Of a DNA stretch of 64,000 bases, positions 12,147 through 23,500 are shown piece by piece. This DNA is from Diprion similis. Taxonomy: Eukaryota; Arthropoda; Insecta; Hymenoptera; Diprionidae. The notes beneath the pieces were generated by a model, which had not been told where the DNA came from, ran no database searches, and saw nothing but the letters and a program-made list of their open reading frames with translations. Position 1 is the stretch's first letter. Each line of letters begins with the position of its first letter. The stretch covers positions 7,426,501 to 7,490,500 of the forward strand of contig NC_060107.1 in NCBI RefSeq assembly GCF_021155765.1, written 5' to 3'. The translations under genes were made by a program, and so were the position numbers.

Positions 12147-13640
12147 TCGTTTCAAGTCCTTTTTAGAATCCATAAAAATTTCGCTGATTCTTTATCTTAT
12201 TTAAATAAGTTTTACTGGTATAAAATACTGTTTTATCTTTCAATCCACCGTAGAAATTCATTGCTTCACTTTTTGTTTAATCGAAAAATGAAATCGTATG
12301 ACGTAATTCTTTCCAGTTTTGAGTGTATCAATTTTTTTTCTTTGTTTCATGCAGAGATCCAATCGTAAGAGTTGATCCGTTTCGACTTTCAAAATTGGAA
12401 GTGGATTAACTGCGACGTGAAATTAAAATCCGTTTGACAATCTCGGGTTGTATGTGGATATTCGTGGATTCGATGCTTGAATAATCTCCCCTGAAGGCCA
12501 CTTTCCACGTGTAACTGCAGAAGTCCACTGTTTTCAACGACAATAGAACCGTGCAACTGCGCCTCGATTAACAAAAGGGATTAATGCAGCAGGGATGATA
12601 TGTATACGACATCATACGCATGGACAGATAATCAAGCTGCAGGCACAATCAATATCATTCAGCCGACGTCCTTGGGTTACATGCTTACTATTGCAAATTC
12701 GAAATAAAACTCGGCCAAATGTTCGTAATTATAAATAATCAAGGTAATATTTGTATTGATCTGATGTAAAAAAATTATCTCATCCCAGAGTGTCTGAAAA
12801 TCTATTTACATACATAATTGTAGACTGAAGCGTACTTGACGTTGAAAAAGAAGATGTAAAAAAAATTAAAAATATCATAATCGACCGTGTAAATTCTGCG
12901 ACGAATTGTAGCCGTTTTAATGTTATCATTATAATTTCCACTCTGCGCGGTTTGAGGAATATTCAATTGCAGACAAAAGTTTTACCCAATTTTTCCACAA
13001 CATTGACGAAAAGTTTGAAGTAAAAAATTTTCCTCATCTATTTTTACAGGCCTGTTTCAAGTTTTTCATAATATTGCTATTCGGAACATAAAAATAACTT
13101 TGCAAATTCAGATGAAATTTGGACGTGAAATTAAGATTGAAATAAATTATTAATTACACCCGGGTGACACGAAATTTATCAACTTTGATAGAATTTGAGT
13201 TGTACAAATCTACCTTTCGAGTATATGGAAAAAAAAAATTCCTGCAAAATTAAAGCACCCTATTTCTATATTGCCACGTATATACTCCAAAGTTCGAAAA
13301 ATTTCAAATGGAAAATAGATGCAGTTTTTTTTTTCACCAGTTGCTGTTTTTTTTTCTCATAAATCTGGTAAAAAATTAAAATATCGATTTGAAACTTGGC
13401 AGTGTTGTTTCTTATAATGACAGAAACAAAGCTTAAAAATTTCAAACTTTTCACAGTAATTATTTCCCGTATAAATTTGAGAAAATCTTTTACTCATTGT
13501 TTCATATTGTTATTATACTACGACGCTTTAAGGTACAAATTTGGGCGTATATAATTTTCTAGTAATAACTCCACGTGCAGTGCAGTGAACGAAATTTCCC
13601 CCAGTATAATAATAACAACAATCAAGGCTCAACTCACCGC
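12147..13640. other. Intergenic sequence before Clock
   Basis: AT-rich, no coding region recognised. CACGTG hexamers occur at 12506-12511 and 13572-13577; the second is just upstream of the GC-rich island and could be a promoter-proximal E-box of Clock. Confidence 0.5.
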
Positions 13641-14026
13641 TAGGGACATTTCTCCCCTAGCAGCCCCCCCCCCCCCCTCCCTCTGTCGGTAAAACAGCGG
13701 CCCCTTTCCCGCCTTTACCGCATTGTGCGCGGAGAGTTCGTCGAAGGTGGATCGACGACTCCTCGATCTCGGCGTCGGGTTTTCGTCACAAATGACGTCC
13801 CTTGGATCGGGTACGACGCATCCGCTGGACCCCGGATACCGGGAAACAGGAAATCGGAGTGAAAACCGTTCGCCGTGAAACTTGGCGTTAATTACGTGAT
13901 CCCAGTTTCGCAATCGCGAACCTACAGGACGCTGTTCCCCCCTCCCATCCATCACTTCGCGCGAATCCCGGGGGTGCGAGAGATCATGGCTTGCTTCATT
14001 CGTGGCGGGACCACGTGCCACTCCGA
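13640..14026 (+). promoter_or_regulatory. Clk: GC- and CpG-rich island; candidate Clock promoter / 5' non-coding exon
   Basis: This block contrasts sharply with the AT-rich flanks and is rich in CpG. It ends in ...CCGA|GTAAGT at 14027, a consensus donor. A CACGTG E-box sits at 14012-14017. The first coding exon of Clock (17567) begins with a TTACAG acceptor and only 7 untranslated bases, so at least one 5' non-coding exon must exist upstream; this island is the best candidate. A 130-codon minus-strand open frame here looks like a by-product of low stop-codon density. The link to Clock is inferred. Confidence 0.4.
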
Positions 14027-15181
14027 GTAAGTCTGCGTAAATTTTAAAAATTCTTTAATTCAAAACAATATAATAAGAGCTTTTAATTAAGGAGGAGTAA
14101 TAACGCGAATTTGGCGCGACGGAGGGGGAATTAGAAGGGGAAAAGGAAAGGGAAAGGGTATGTACGTGCCGTTTATTCGATTACTGCGATAGACAGGATC
14201 TGCGCAATACGTCGCTATTAACAAATTGAATATAAACCAGTACAAGTACATTTTTGAAAGCAATCTTTGACCTGCGGAGAAAATTGACTAAAAATAAAAG
14301 TGTGTAGAAACAAAAAAACAAAAAAAAAAAAAAAAAAAAAAAAAACATTTCAATTCAACAATCGTTTCACGGCACGTATGAATATTATTGCGGGTAAAGA
14401 CAACATATGGAATTGTTATATATGTATTACACGTAGGCGAATGAAACAGAGCTGTGTGTTATACACACAAGTATGTAATAATGTAAGTTACAGAGAGAAA
14501 GCGGCAAACTCGACGACCTTTTTACGCACAAACAGACACGTGCACGTTTTATAGTAAAACGAATTAAATCATCGATTCCTTATTTCATCCCCCCTCTGGC
14601 CCCTCCTGTCCCACACTTATTGATTCATCACTTGATTAAATCGTTGATTGGCTTCTGCTCGATATTCTTTTTTTCTTATACCTGTACTGCATATTATTTT
14701 ATTTATTTCTACGTGCCTTACGAAAGAAAAATTTGCAGTATAGACGATACATTTAGGGTTTTTCTTTTAATGTACTTATTTGGGCTTTTTCTGCGTCGGG
14801 TAATCCAAGGTATTTTTATTTTTTTTTTTCTTCGCTCTCTTTCCTATCTCTCACTCGATTTTTTTCACTTGACGAAACATCGCGACTTTGCCGGAATTAG
14901 GGGTTGAGGGGGGGATGAAGCCCGCCTATTCTACTGACGATTGCGAAAAGCGTCGACAGGTGGCGGTGATTAAATCGATTCCGGTATATAATGCCTGCAC
15001 AACACGATTTACGTTTCGATATATATATATATATATATATAATATATAATATATAAACACGTATTGCGCAGCATCAGAGTTTCGAATTATTTGCGCGTAC
15101 ATATAATACGCATAACTTAGTCGTGATTGTGAAGTGGGCCGGGAAAAAAAGATTTTACACCAATTATTATGCATGTATATA

Positions 15182-15800
15182 GGGCATTCCATGTCAAACT
15201 TGCATCCCATGTACCTTGTCCCCTTCGATTTGATTATTATTAGTACGATGTTCTTACTAAGCCAAAAGAGAGACCCAGGGATTTTGTCAGATTTTTTTTA
15301 GCTACCGGTGCAATTTATATAAAAAAAAGAAATTTTTAGAAAGCTGATTAGAAATTCACACTGGATTCTATGATTTAAAATATAATTTACGAGCACCAGA
15401 CGATAATGGGATCTTAATATTTGGCATTACTTTTGCAAATGTTTAGTTGTTCCATGTTACAATTTTTTTTTTCTTTAACTAATGGCCTCGATTTAAATAT
15501 ATCGTAGTTACATTATTTCCATGATTCCGTGATCCGTTTAGATCGAGGAATAGATAGAAAGATAAAACTCAAATTCTGATATGTAAAAACTAAAAACTTG
15601 TAGAAAGAATAGCAAATTTTTTTCAGCATTTAAAAAATGCCGCTTTCGGAATTGGTTTTTCCATTTTTTGTAAAATTTCACCGGTGGCTAAAAAGATGTG
15701 AAATAAATCCCGAGACCCTTTTGAGGCGGTAAGAGCGTTTAAAATCATTGAAATCGAAAGGGTTGAGGTACATGGGCTGCTGATTTGACGAGGAATGCCC
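15182..15800. mobile_element. Non-autonomous TIR transposon (MITE-like), about 620 bp
   Basis: The left end begins GGGCATTCCATGTCAAA and the right end is the reverse complement of GGGCATTCCTCGTCAAA. By hand alignment roughly 40 of the outer 50 bases match, including the shared word CCCATGTACCT and the inner TTCGATTT. There is no transposase frame inside. No clear target-site duplication was seen, so the superfamily is undetermined. Confidence 0.7.
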
Positions 15801-17412
15801 CATGCAGACATTCGCGAGGAAACAAAGTTCTATAATAGGTCGCGGCGCTGGTGAATGGCGCAAAAAGAGGATAAACATTACGGCGCTACTCTGTCCTCGT
15901 GAGGGGAGGATTGTTGTGCAATTTCCAAGTTTGTTTTGTGTTGCATATAGCTATTGCCGATACATTGCGATGTGTTGAATGTGAAAATTAAGCTGGATAA
16001 AAGAGATTGGTTTGTAAAAAATTGATAACATTTACTAATTTTAGAAAAAAGATGGTAAAACGTATAATTATTTAGTTATTATTATAGTTATCAAATTGTT
16101 TAAAATCAAAAGCTTACAATAAGATATCGATTATAGTTGATATATTATAGTAAAATCTTGTATTTTTAGTATTTTCATACATTCTGTGATTAGATTGTTA
16201 TCACAAGATTATTTTCTACGACTTGAATGATGCACTTCGTTTTTTCTCACGTTGGTATCGTTGAATATTTAATTTTACCACTTTTCTCCGATCTTAATCA
16301 TGACCAATGTATACTATATATAATATACGTAAAATTGACTACTGAAAAAAAAGGAAAAAAATCTGTTTCAGTGACTTCCCGAAAAACAGTCTTTTGAATA
16401 AAATTAGGCATCGTAGAGTGAAATCGAACGAATCTACCCGATTTTAAGAATTTTATATTCATAGTTACCACTTTTGGCATTAATATATGCCTCATTGCTT
16501 ATCCATAGTGACAATAAAATGTAAAAATTTAGGTATAATCGAGGTACGGAGAGTAATTACAAGAGTCCCAAAGTGACTGTCGAAATGCAGAGCTAATATA
16601 TTTTTCTGGAACAAGGGTCAAGAATACCAGACTCTTACATCGAAAGGATTACAGTACTTTCAAGTCGTTACATTGAATTTTGTAACGGATTCGATTAACG
16701 AAAATTAGTATAGTGCTGTAAAAAGACTGAAAAAAAAGATTTTGCACGCATTGCAATTTTTCTTTACTTATCACTACACGAAAAACATGAGTCACGTGAC
16801 TTGCCAGGTGAAATTGTTCGAAACAGTTCGCAAACATTTGGAAATTAGTCTTATAATCTCTGAAAATTCGTCTCAAATTCAAATTGCAGAAAGTAAAGTT
16901 AGGTTCCGTACATTTCTTACGATTTTTGTTATTTAAAATACTTACGTTTCGATTTCTTTCTGGAAAATTTGTTATTCATTTTATAATCACGAAATCAAAT
17001 TTCCCGCTGTTATCTATCTTTATATCTCATAATTATGCAAGGTACATGCAATGTGCAAGTTTCAAATTTCCGTTAGGTGATTCAACATTTACCGTTAAAT
17101 GACGGAAAACTACAAAATATTAGGATCACTATCAATTCCATCTGTAGACTATTGTAAAAAGATTTTTGTACATGAAAAATACGCTTTGTTGAATGAAATT
17201 TTTTTCTCTCTGACAATAAGTTCTTTATAAAAAAAAAAATCCATCTCACGTCTCTCAGTTTCTTTTTTTGAAATTATCGTACGAATAACAACATTTTCAA
17301 TAATCTTTATTTACCTTATATATTACTGCCGAACAATTTCAGAAGAACTCCCCCAAAAATGTGTGAAAAGAGAAAAGTATTTAATCTATTATCATTTGAG
17401 AAATTGAAGTGA

Positions 17413-17413
<1 letters not shown>

Positions 17414-17457
<44 letters not shown>
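17414..17457. repeat. 44-bp poly-A run
   Basis: An uninterrupted A homopolymer about 110 bp upstream of the first coding exon of Clock. The surroundings show no retroposed gene body. Confidence 0.9.
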
Positions 17458-17460
<3 letters not shown>

Positions 17461-17573
17461 TGAACAACAATATGAAAGGCTTGATGAAGTAGAAAATAAT
17501 CTATTTGTACGTAGCGCCTGAACAACTGGGTTTTCTTGATATTTGGATGATTAATTGGTATTACAGTGACACA

Positions 17574-20500
17574 ATGGACGACGATACAGACAACAAAGAC
17601 GACACGAAGCGGTAAGTTTCACGAATTTACGTACAACTTTTTTCCCCTTCATTTCTGCCTCAACCACCCATTTTTGTTCTTCCTTTAATTATATTTTCTC
17701 ATCAACTAGCTGAACGGTCTAATAATTTTTATTTTGTATCACAGTGGTACAAGAAAGTTTGAAATTCACATCACAATTTGAGAAAAGTAACTTTGGGAAA
17801 AGATTGGAAACTAAAGAACAGTGCTTTAAAAACTACGCGTGTGTGTGTGTGTGTGTGTGTGTGACTGTTATTGATGCGAAACTATAGATTATTCGATTGC
17901 AAACGTGATGTTCGTTCGTTTTTTTTTTTAAACTGGCAAGATTACCAAAACTCTTATCGTGTTTTTGGAGGTCAGACGAGCAGGACATATATTTTTGTAC
18001 GTAATGGTATTTTTCCGGCATGCCATTAAGGTCGTGTAGTATTCCTACCCTTACCGACCGAGCAAACTCCGCATTTTTCTTCCTATATCCAACTTTCCCG
18101 AACTCCGCTGAGAAAGAGCGATGCACCGTCGAAATTTGAACCCTTTTATTTAATAACCTTATATTTATTTGAACGGTAAAGGTGGGAGTACTATATACAT
18201 GACTTTAAGGAGGTGAAAGAATGAAAGGTGCGAAGAACGGAAGGAATGTAACAAAAAACGTGAATAAATTCGCCCTTCATAAGTTATGCGACAGACAGAC
18301 GCTGTTCCCTCCAAAAAAGGTATAATAATTAATCGGAAACCTTCATGTCTGTATTTTAAGTCAAAGATAATAATTAAAACAATTAAACTCATATCTCGTA
18401 TACTTAAGAAAACTGCTTAACTTCAGATACCATCAAAATTCATCGTGCGATAAAAAAAGCTATTATCATAATTCAAAATCCACGATAAAAACTCGTCCCC
18501 AAGTAATAAAAAATAATTTTTAATGAGAATAGAAGAAAACCTTGTTTCTGTTTTTCTTTGCGTAATAATTTAGTTACTGATTTTGAATGTGATTATGTAT
18601 ACATACATATTTAGTCAATTAACACGTGGAATAATAATTATGTAAGAACCTTTGACATTATAAGTTCACCTCTCGAGTTTTGCAACCAGATGAAATCTGC
18701 AACAAGCAACGAATTTCAGGAAGTCGCGGAATCTGAGCGAGAAGAAACGAAGGGATCAGTTCAACATGCTGGTGAACGAGCTGGGGGGCATGATCAGTAC
18801 AAATGCGACGAAAATGGACAAATCCACGGTGCTAAAGTCGACGATATCCTTTCTCAAGAATCACAACGGTTAGTAGGTGAAAAGATATCTACAAAAATTG
18901 AATGAAAGAGGGAAGAAAAACACAAGAAATTGTTATCAAATTCGAACAAATTAAACCCTCTGAAATCTAATTACGTACAGTGCGTAGTAATGAAACATGT
19001 TATTTCTACTTTTGGCAGAAATCGCGCGGAGGTCAAGGGTCCACGAAATTCAGGAGGACTGGAAGCCGTCGTTTCTTTCAAACGAAGAATTCACGCATCT
19101 GATTCTAGGGGTAAAAATAAAAAAAATTAAGATAAATAAATAAATAAATAAAAATAAACAAACAACAACAACAATTGATGCTATCCCAGTGCAAAATATA
19201 AAAAGTAAAAAGTCTACCGACTGGATACATGATACATAAATATAGCTATATATATAACGTACGTATCCCATTGATAAACAAAAATTGTGAATTATCTTCA
19301 GTTTAAATAAGATTTGCATTTCTTTTGATAAATCTGTTATTAATGATTTTGCAGCATCGATTGATGATGTAGATTTTAAAATCTGCATAATCTGCACCCA
19401 AATAACTTTGACTGAATCTATTCTTATTACAATCTTTGTCTCGTTTTTTTCGTTAAAACTATTAAAGGTAGCGAAAAATTGCCCGGACGTACAGGGTGGT
19501 CCATTTATATTGACACAGCAGAGCATCTTCAGCACAACAACAATAACAACAACAATTTAAATAAAACATATTTCCAATAAAAGTTTCATGGTTCAAAAAC
19601 GGCGAAACACTTTGCTGTCGTTTACTTTTTATTCGATGAAGGTTTATAAAGTTATCAATTGTTTTGATTGAACAGGCGTTGGACGGTTTCATAATTGTAC
19701 TATCTTCAAACGGACGCATAAGCTACGCATCTCAGAATGTGACGTCGCTGCTTGGTCACCTTCCAACCGACCTGGCCAACACCTCGATTTACGACATTGT
19801 CTACCAGGATGACCACGCCCTTCTCTACAACGTCCTCACGAATCAAACCGAAGTCCAGGACCATCGCGAGTGGAGCGAAGGTATTGAAAAATATTTATAC
19901 ACATGTATTGAGTGGCCCTTAATGTTGGTAAAGAAGAAAAAAATATATCTTTTACCCCTTAAATTGACTCGAAATACTAAGAAATGATTTTTAAACTTGA
20001 AATCCGATCTCAATTTTAATATTAATCTTATAATACAAATAATTTTATAGTATGTCGAGTCAATTTAGAGGGTGAGAGAATTTTTTCTTTTTTTTTTATT
20101 ATGAGACGAAATTTACTCCGTCCGTAATCGCTTTTCTACAATCATGCCATTCCCCTTATTTTCAGATAATCAAGTATCATTCACGTGTCACGTAAAAATC
20201 GAAGGACTCGACTTTCGGGAAGAACCTGTCTATGAGGTTGTGCAATTTGCCGGATACTTCCGTGAGTGTCGAATCATATTTTATAAGCCCTGCGGCAACG
20301 TTAATATGTTTGAACTTGGAGAAATTATAAGAAAACAACAACAGTGAACCGATTTCGTCGCTCTTCGTTTCAGGTTCGAACGTGAACGTCGACTTTGAGA
20401 TCACAACGATGGACAACTTCATCCCGACCGGTCATCTGGACGGAGTTTTACGCAATGACACAAAGTTTGTGCTTCTCGATTACGCATGTTTCTATATCAC

Positions 20501-23500
20501 AGCGAGAATTGTCCGATTGTTAGTTATCTGGGTTACATCGATCCGATTGAACGCTTGGCTCAGAATCTCGAATTAGAAATAACGAATGAACGAATCAAGA
20601 GTGAAATGAACTCGCATTTATTTCCATAGTATGTTTCAGGCTAATTTTCGTGGGTACCGGGCATCTTCAAACTCCCCGATTGATTCGCGAAATGTACATC
20701 GCCGATGGTGCAAAATCTGAATTTACATCGAGGCACAGTTTGGAGTGGAAATTCCTTTTCCTTGATCATCGGGCTCCACCCATCATCGGCTACTTGCCAA
20801 TTGAGGTCCTCGGCACCTCGGGGTACGATTACTACCACGTGGACGATCTGGACAAGGTTGTCGAGTCCCACGAGGCTTGTGAGTCAAGTTTTATACCCAC
20901 AATCAGTCGTTAAGTAAAGGATCATACTGACGATTTAATATTGTTAAGTCAGTGATACGTTTAAGGGGGGTTTCAAACCAAAGAAACTCGAGGGATTGAA
21001 ATGATCTTTGAAACAACGAGGAATCAATCAAGTCTTCAATCAAGAAAAATTATTCCAGGTCTTGCAGTAAAAGAGAAACGGTTTCGATTCGTTAACATTC
21101 TGTTCACTTCTATCTTTCTACCCACTTTCGATCAGTTCCAGTTCACTAAATTGTTTCTATCCATTTTCAATGATTTCCCTGGACTCTGGGTGATTTTAAA
21201 TAAATTCCAGTAATTTGTCGTCATTTCGCGTGATTACATCAAATTCGGAATTCACTGTTAATCGCTTAGAACGCTAGGATTCATCATCATTCGTTTGATA
21301 TCCAAGTGAATGTCCTTTCGGTAATGATGCATTTTGAGGTAAAAATTGTTATTACATATATAACTTTTGGATCGTTAAAAATTCAGCAAACTGCATCCCA
21401 CATAAAGAAAAAAAAAAAAAAAAAAACTATTTCATAATCATTCAAAATGCTAAAAATTAAGGGACGTTTTTCGTTCGACTTTTATCTTTACTTTGCTTTT
21501 TGAAACAACTCGATGTACCATTTTCACAGTAATGCAGAAGGGTGAAGGTACGACGTGTTACTATCGTTTTCTCACCAAAGGACAGCAATGGATCTGGCTT
21601 CAGACGAGGAACTACATCAGTTACAATCAATGGAATTCGAAACCGGAATTCATCGTTTGCACTCACAGCGTCGTCAACTACATCGACGTGATAAAAAAGT
21701 CGAGGAGAAGTTTTGGAAATTTCAACAAGTCCTGCAGCCAAGATATCGACGTACCCGAATCGCCGACGAATCACCAACAACCTCGTGTACGACAGCTATG
21801 ATTTACCAATCGTTTTTTTTTTTTTTTTTTTGTTATTTTTAAAAAATAGACGCATTTAATATTGTCCTAAATATTAGTTGTAAATTGTATCACCGATTAC
21901 TCACCAGATCAACGACGGCAGATTCCTGGCGATTCCGTCCCGTAGAAATTGGACTGAAGTTCCACTTATTTCACTTCGATCACACTTAGATAAAAAAATT
22001 TTTACTCCCAATTTTCACTGAAATTGCATTAAAAACACTGAGATAAAAATTTTCGACTCTACCACTACTACTAGAATAACATTGAAATCGAAATTGATTT
22101 TTCACTTTCACTGAAATTACACCGACGATCTAACTTGAAAATTATAACTAAAATCGGACTTCAAATCTACCGAAGTTAAATAATTTGGAGATATTTTATT
22201 TAAAAGAAAAATAACTGGTTAGTGATATTTTTATGATAACAGAACGGATTGTCCGATTTTAATTTTGGTAAAATTGCAAAGAAAAAATGTCACAACTGGA
22301 AGGAAAAATTGAGTGGAATTTGAGCGATTACCTGGAATATAATCACTCTAACAACACTGACCTTAGGATTCATTGAAAAAACACTCGAATAACACTTATT
22401 AACACCAGAAATTGCTTCTGAAATATTCTCTGATCCACTCCCAAGACGCACGAAAACTTTTCACTTCGATTATACGGATTTAAAGTCCACGTTTCGGTTA
22501 AACTCGATCGATTTTTGACCAAGTGTGAACCTTTCGGCTTTCCGGCTGCGACTGAAGTTCTTCGTCGAACAATTGTCAGAGCAGAGACGATTCGAAACGG
22601 TTTCATTTCAAAATTCACAATTATCATACGTTACCGTGTTGGTCCGAATATAAGTCGAATTTCAGAATAGTTTAGCTTTTGTTTCATGTCGCACCAATGG
22701 CGTGCATTTTTCTCTGATATACCGTATTTCAACGCAGCTCGGCAATTGTTGGTTTTTTCGGCTTCCCGCACAACTATTAGTTTAAAGTTAGCATCATAAC
22801 TATGAGAAACGTTTTCGTTCACTTGATTTGTCTGTGAACCCTTACACTCCACTCTATCCGCACTCGAAACATGCATTTTTTCAATTATTACACGCACGAA
22901 ACATCGTCCGAGAAAATTTGTTTCCTGTTTCTTCCAACTTCAGACTGATGCTTTGAAAAAATTGAAGCGCGAACTTTCGATCTTCGATATTAGGCACGCG
23001 CGCGTAGTGTTCGAATACTGCATTGCGAGAGTATTACAATCATCGGTCGATAACGAAACTTTCAGTTGATAATGAAAATCCAATAAAAAGTCCCGAATAT
23101 AAGTCTTATTTGAGAGAAATACGTACGAACCGTATCGCGCGCGATCAGACGGACGACTGAGGTTTGACACGATCGAGAGAATACACGCATTATACACAAA
23201 TATGACTTTGAGGCAGCGAACAATACAATTCTAGGAAGAGACGGGCATGTAAACATTGCACGCTAGTGTGAGTACGTGTGTGAGGACGTTTCAAAATATT
23301 GTGAAGTGCGATACAATACTTTGACTTGAACTGGCGATTTCGCAACTTTCGCGAACCACACGCGGCAATAATGCAGCCGTAAAAAATTTATTAGAGTTAT
23401 TGAATTGCTGCTTTTTTTTCGGCCAACCAACCTACGCGTAAGAAATAAATTTCAACGAAATGAGCGTTTAAATTAATACATCCAGGCCTATTTTTCACCA

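Larger units (their letters stand above)
14027..17566 (+). other. Candidate first intron of Clock (or intergenic DNA)
   Basis: Contains poly-A at about 14318-14345, a (TA)n run at 15020-15055, a TIR transposon (15182-15800), E-boxes at 14537 and 16793, and a 44-bp poly-A run (17414-17457). No exon was recognised. Confidence 0.45.

Noticed and set aside
13629..14021. 130-codon minus-strand open frame in the GC-rich island
   Set aside because: GC-rich sequence has few stop codons, the product has low-complexity Arg/Gly/Ser content and no recognisable motif, and the plus strand has a perfect donor at 14027 suggesting a plus-strand leader exon.
17414..17457. Poly-A run as the tail of a retroposed gene or LINE
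   Set aside because: No coding or known retroelement sequence lies before it and no flanking duplication was seen; similar homopolymers occur throughout the window.
21555..21842. Second open frame across the PAS-B exon, suggesting a frameshift near 21690
   Set aside because: The first frame alone carries the PAS-B residues and reaches a phase-0 donor at 21787 that matches the next exon's phase-0 acceptor, so no frameshift is needed.
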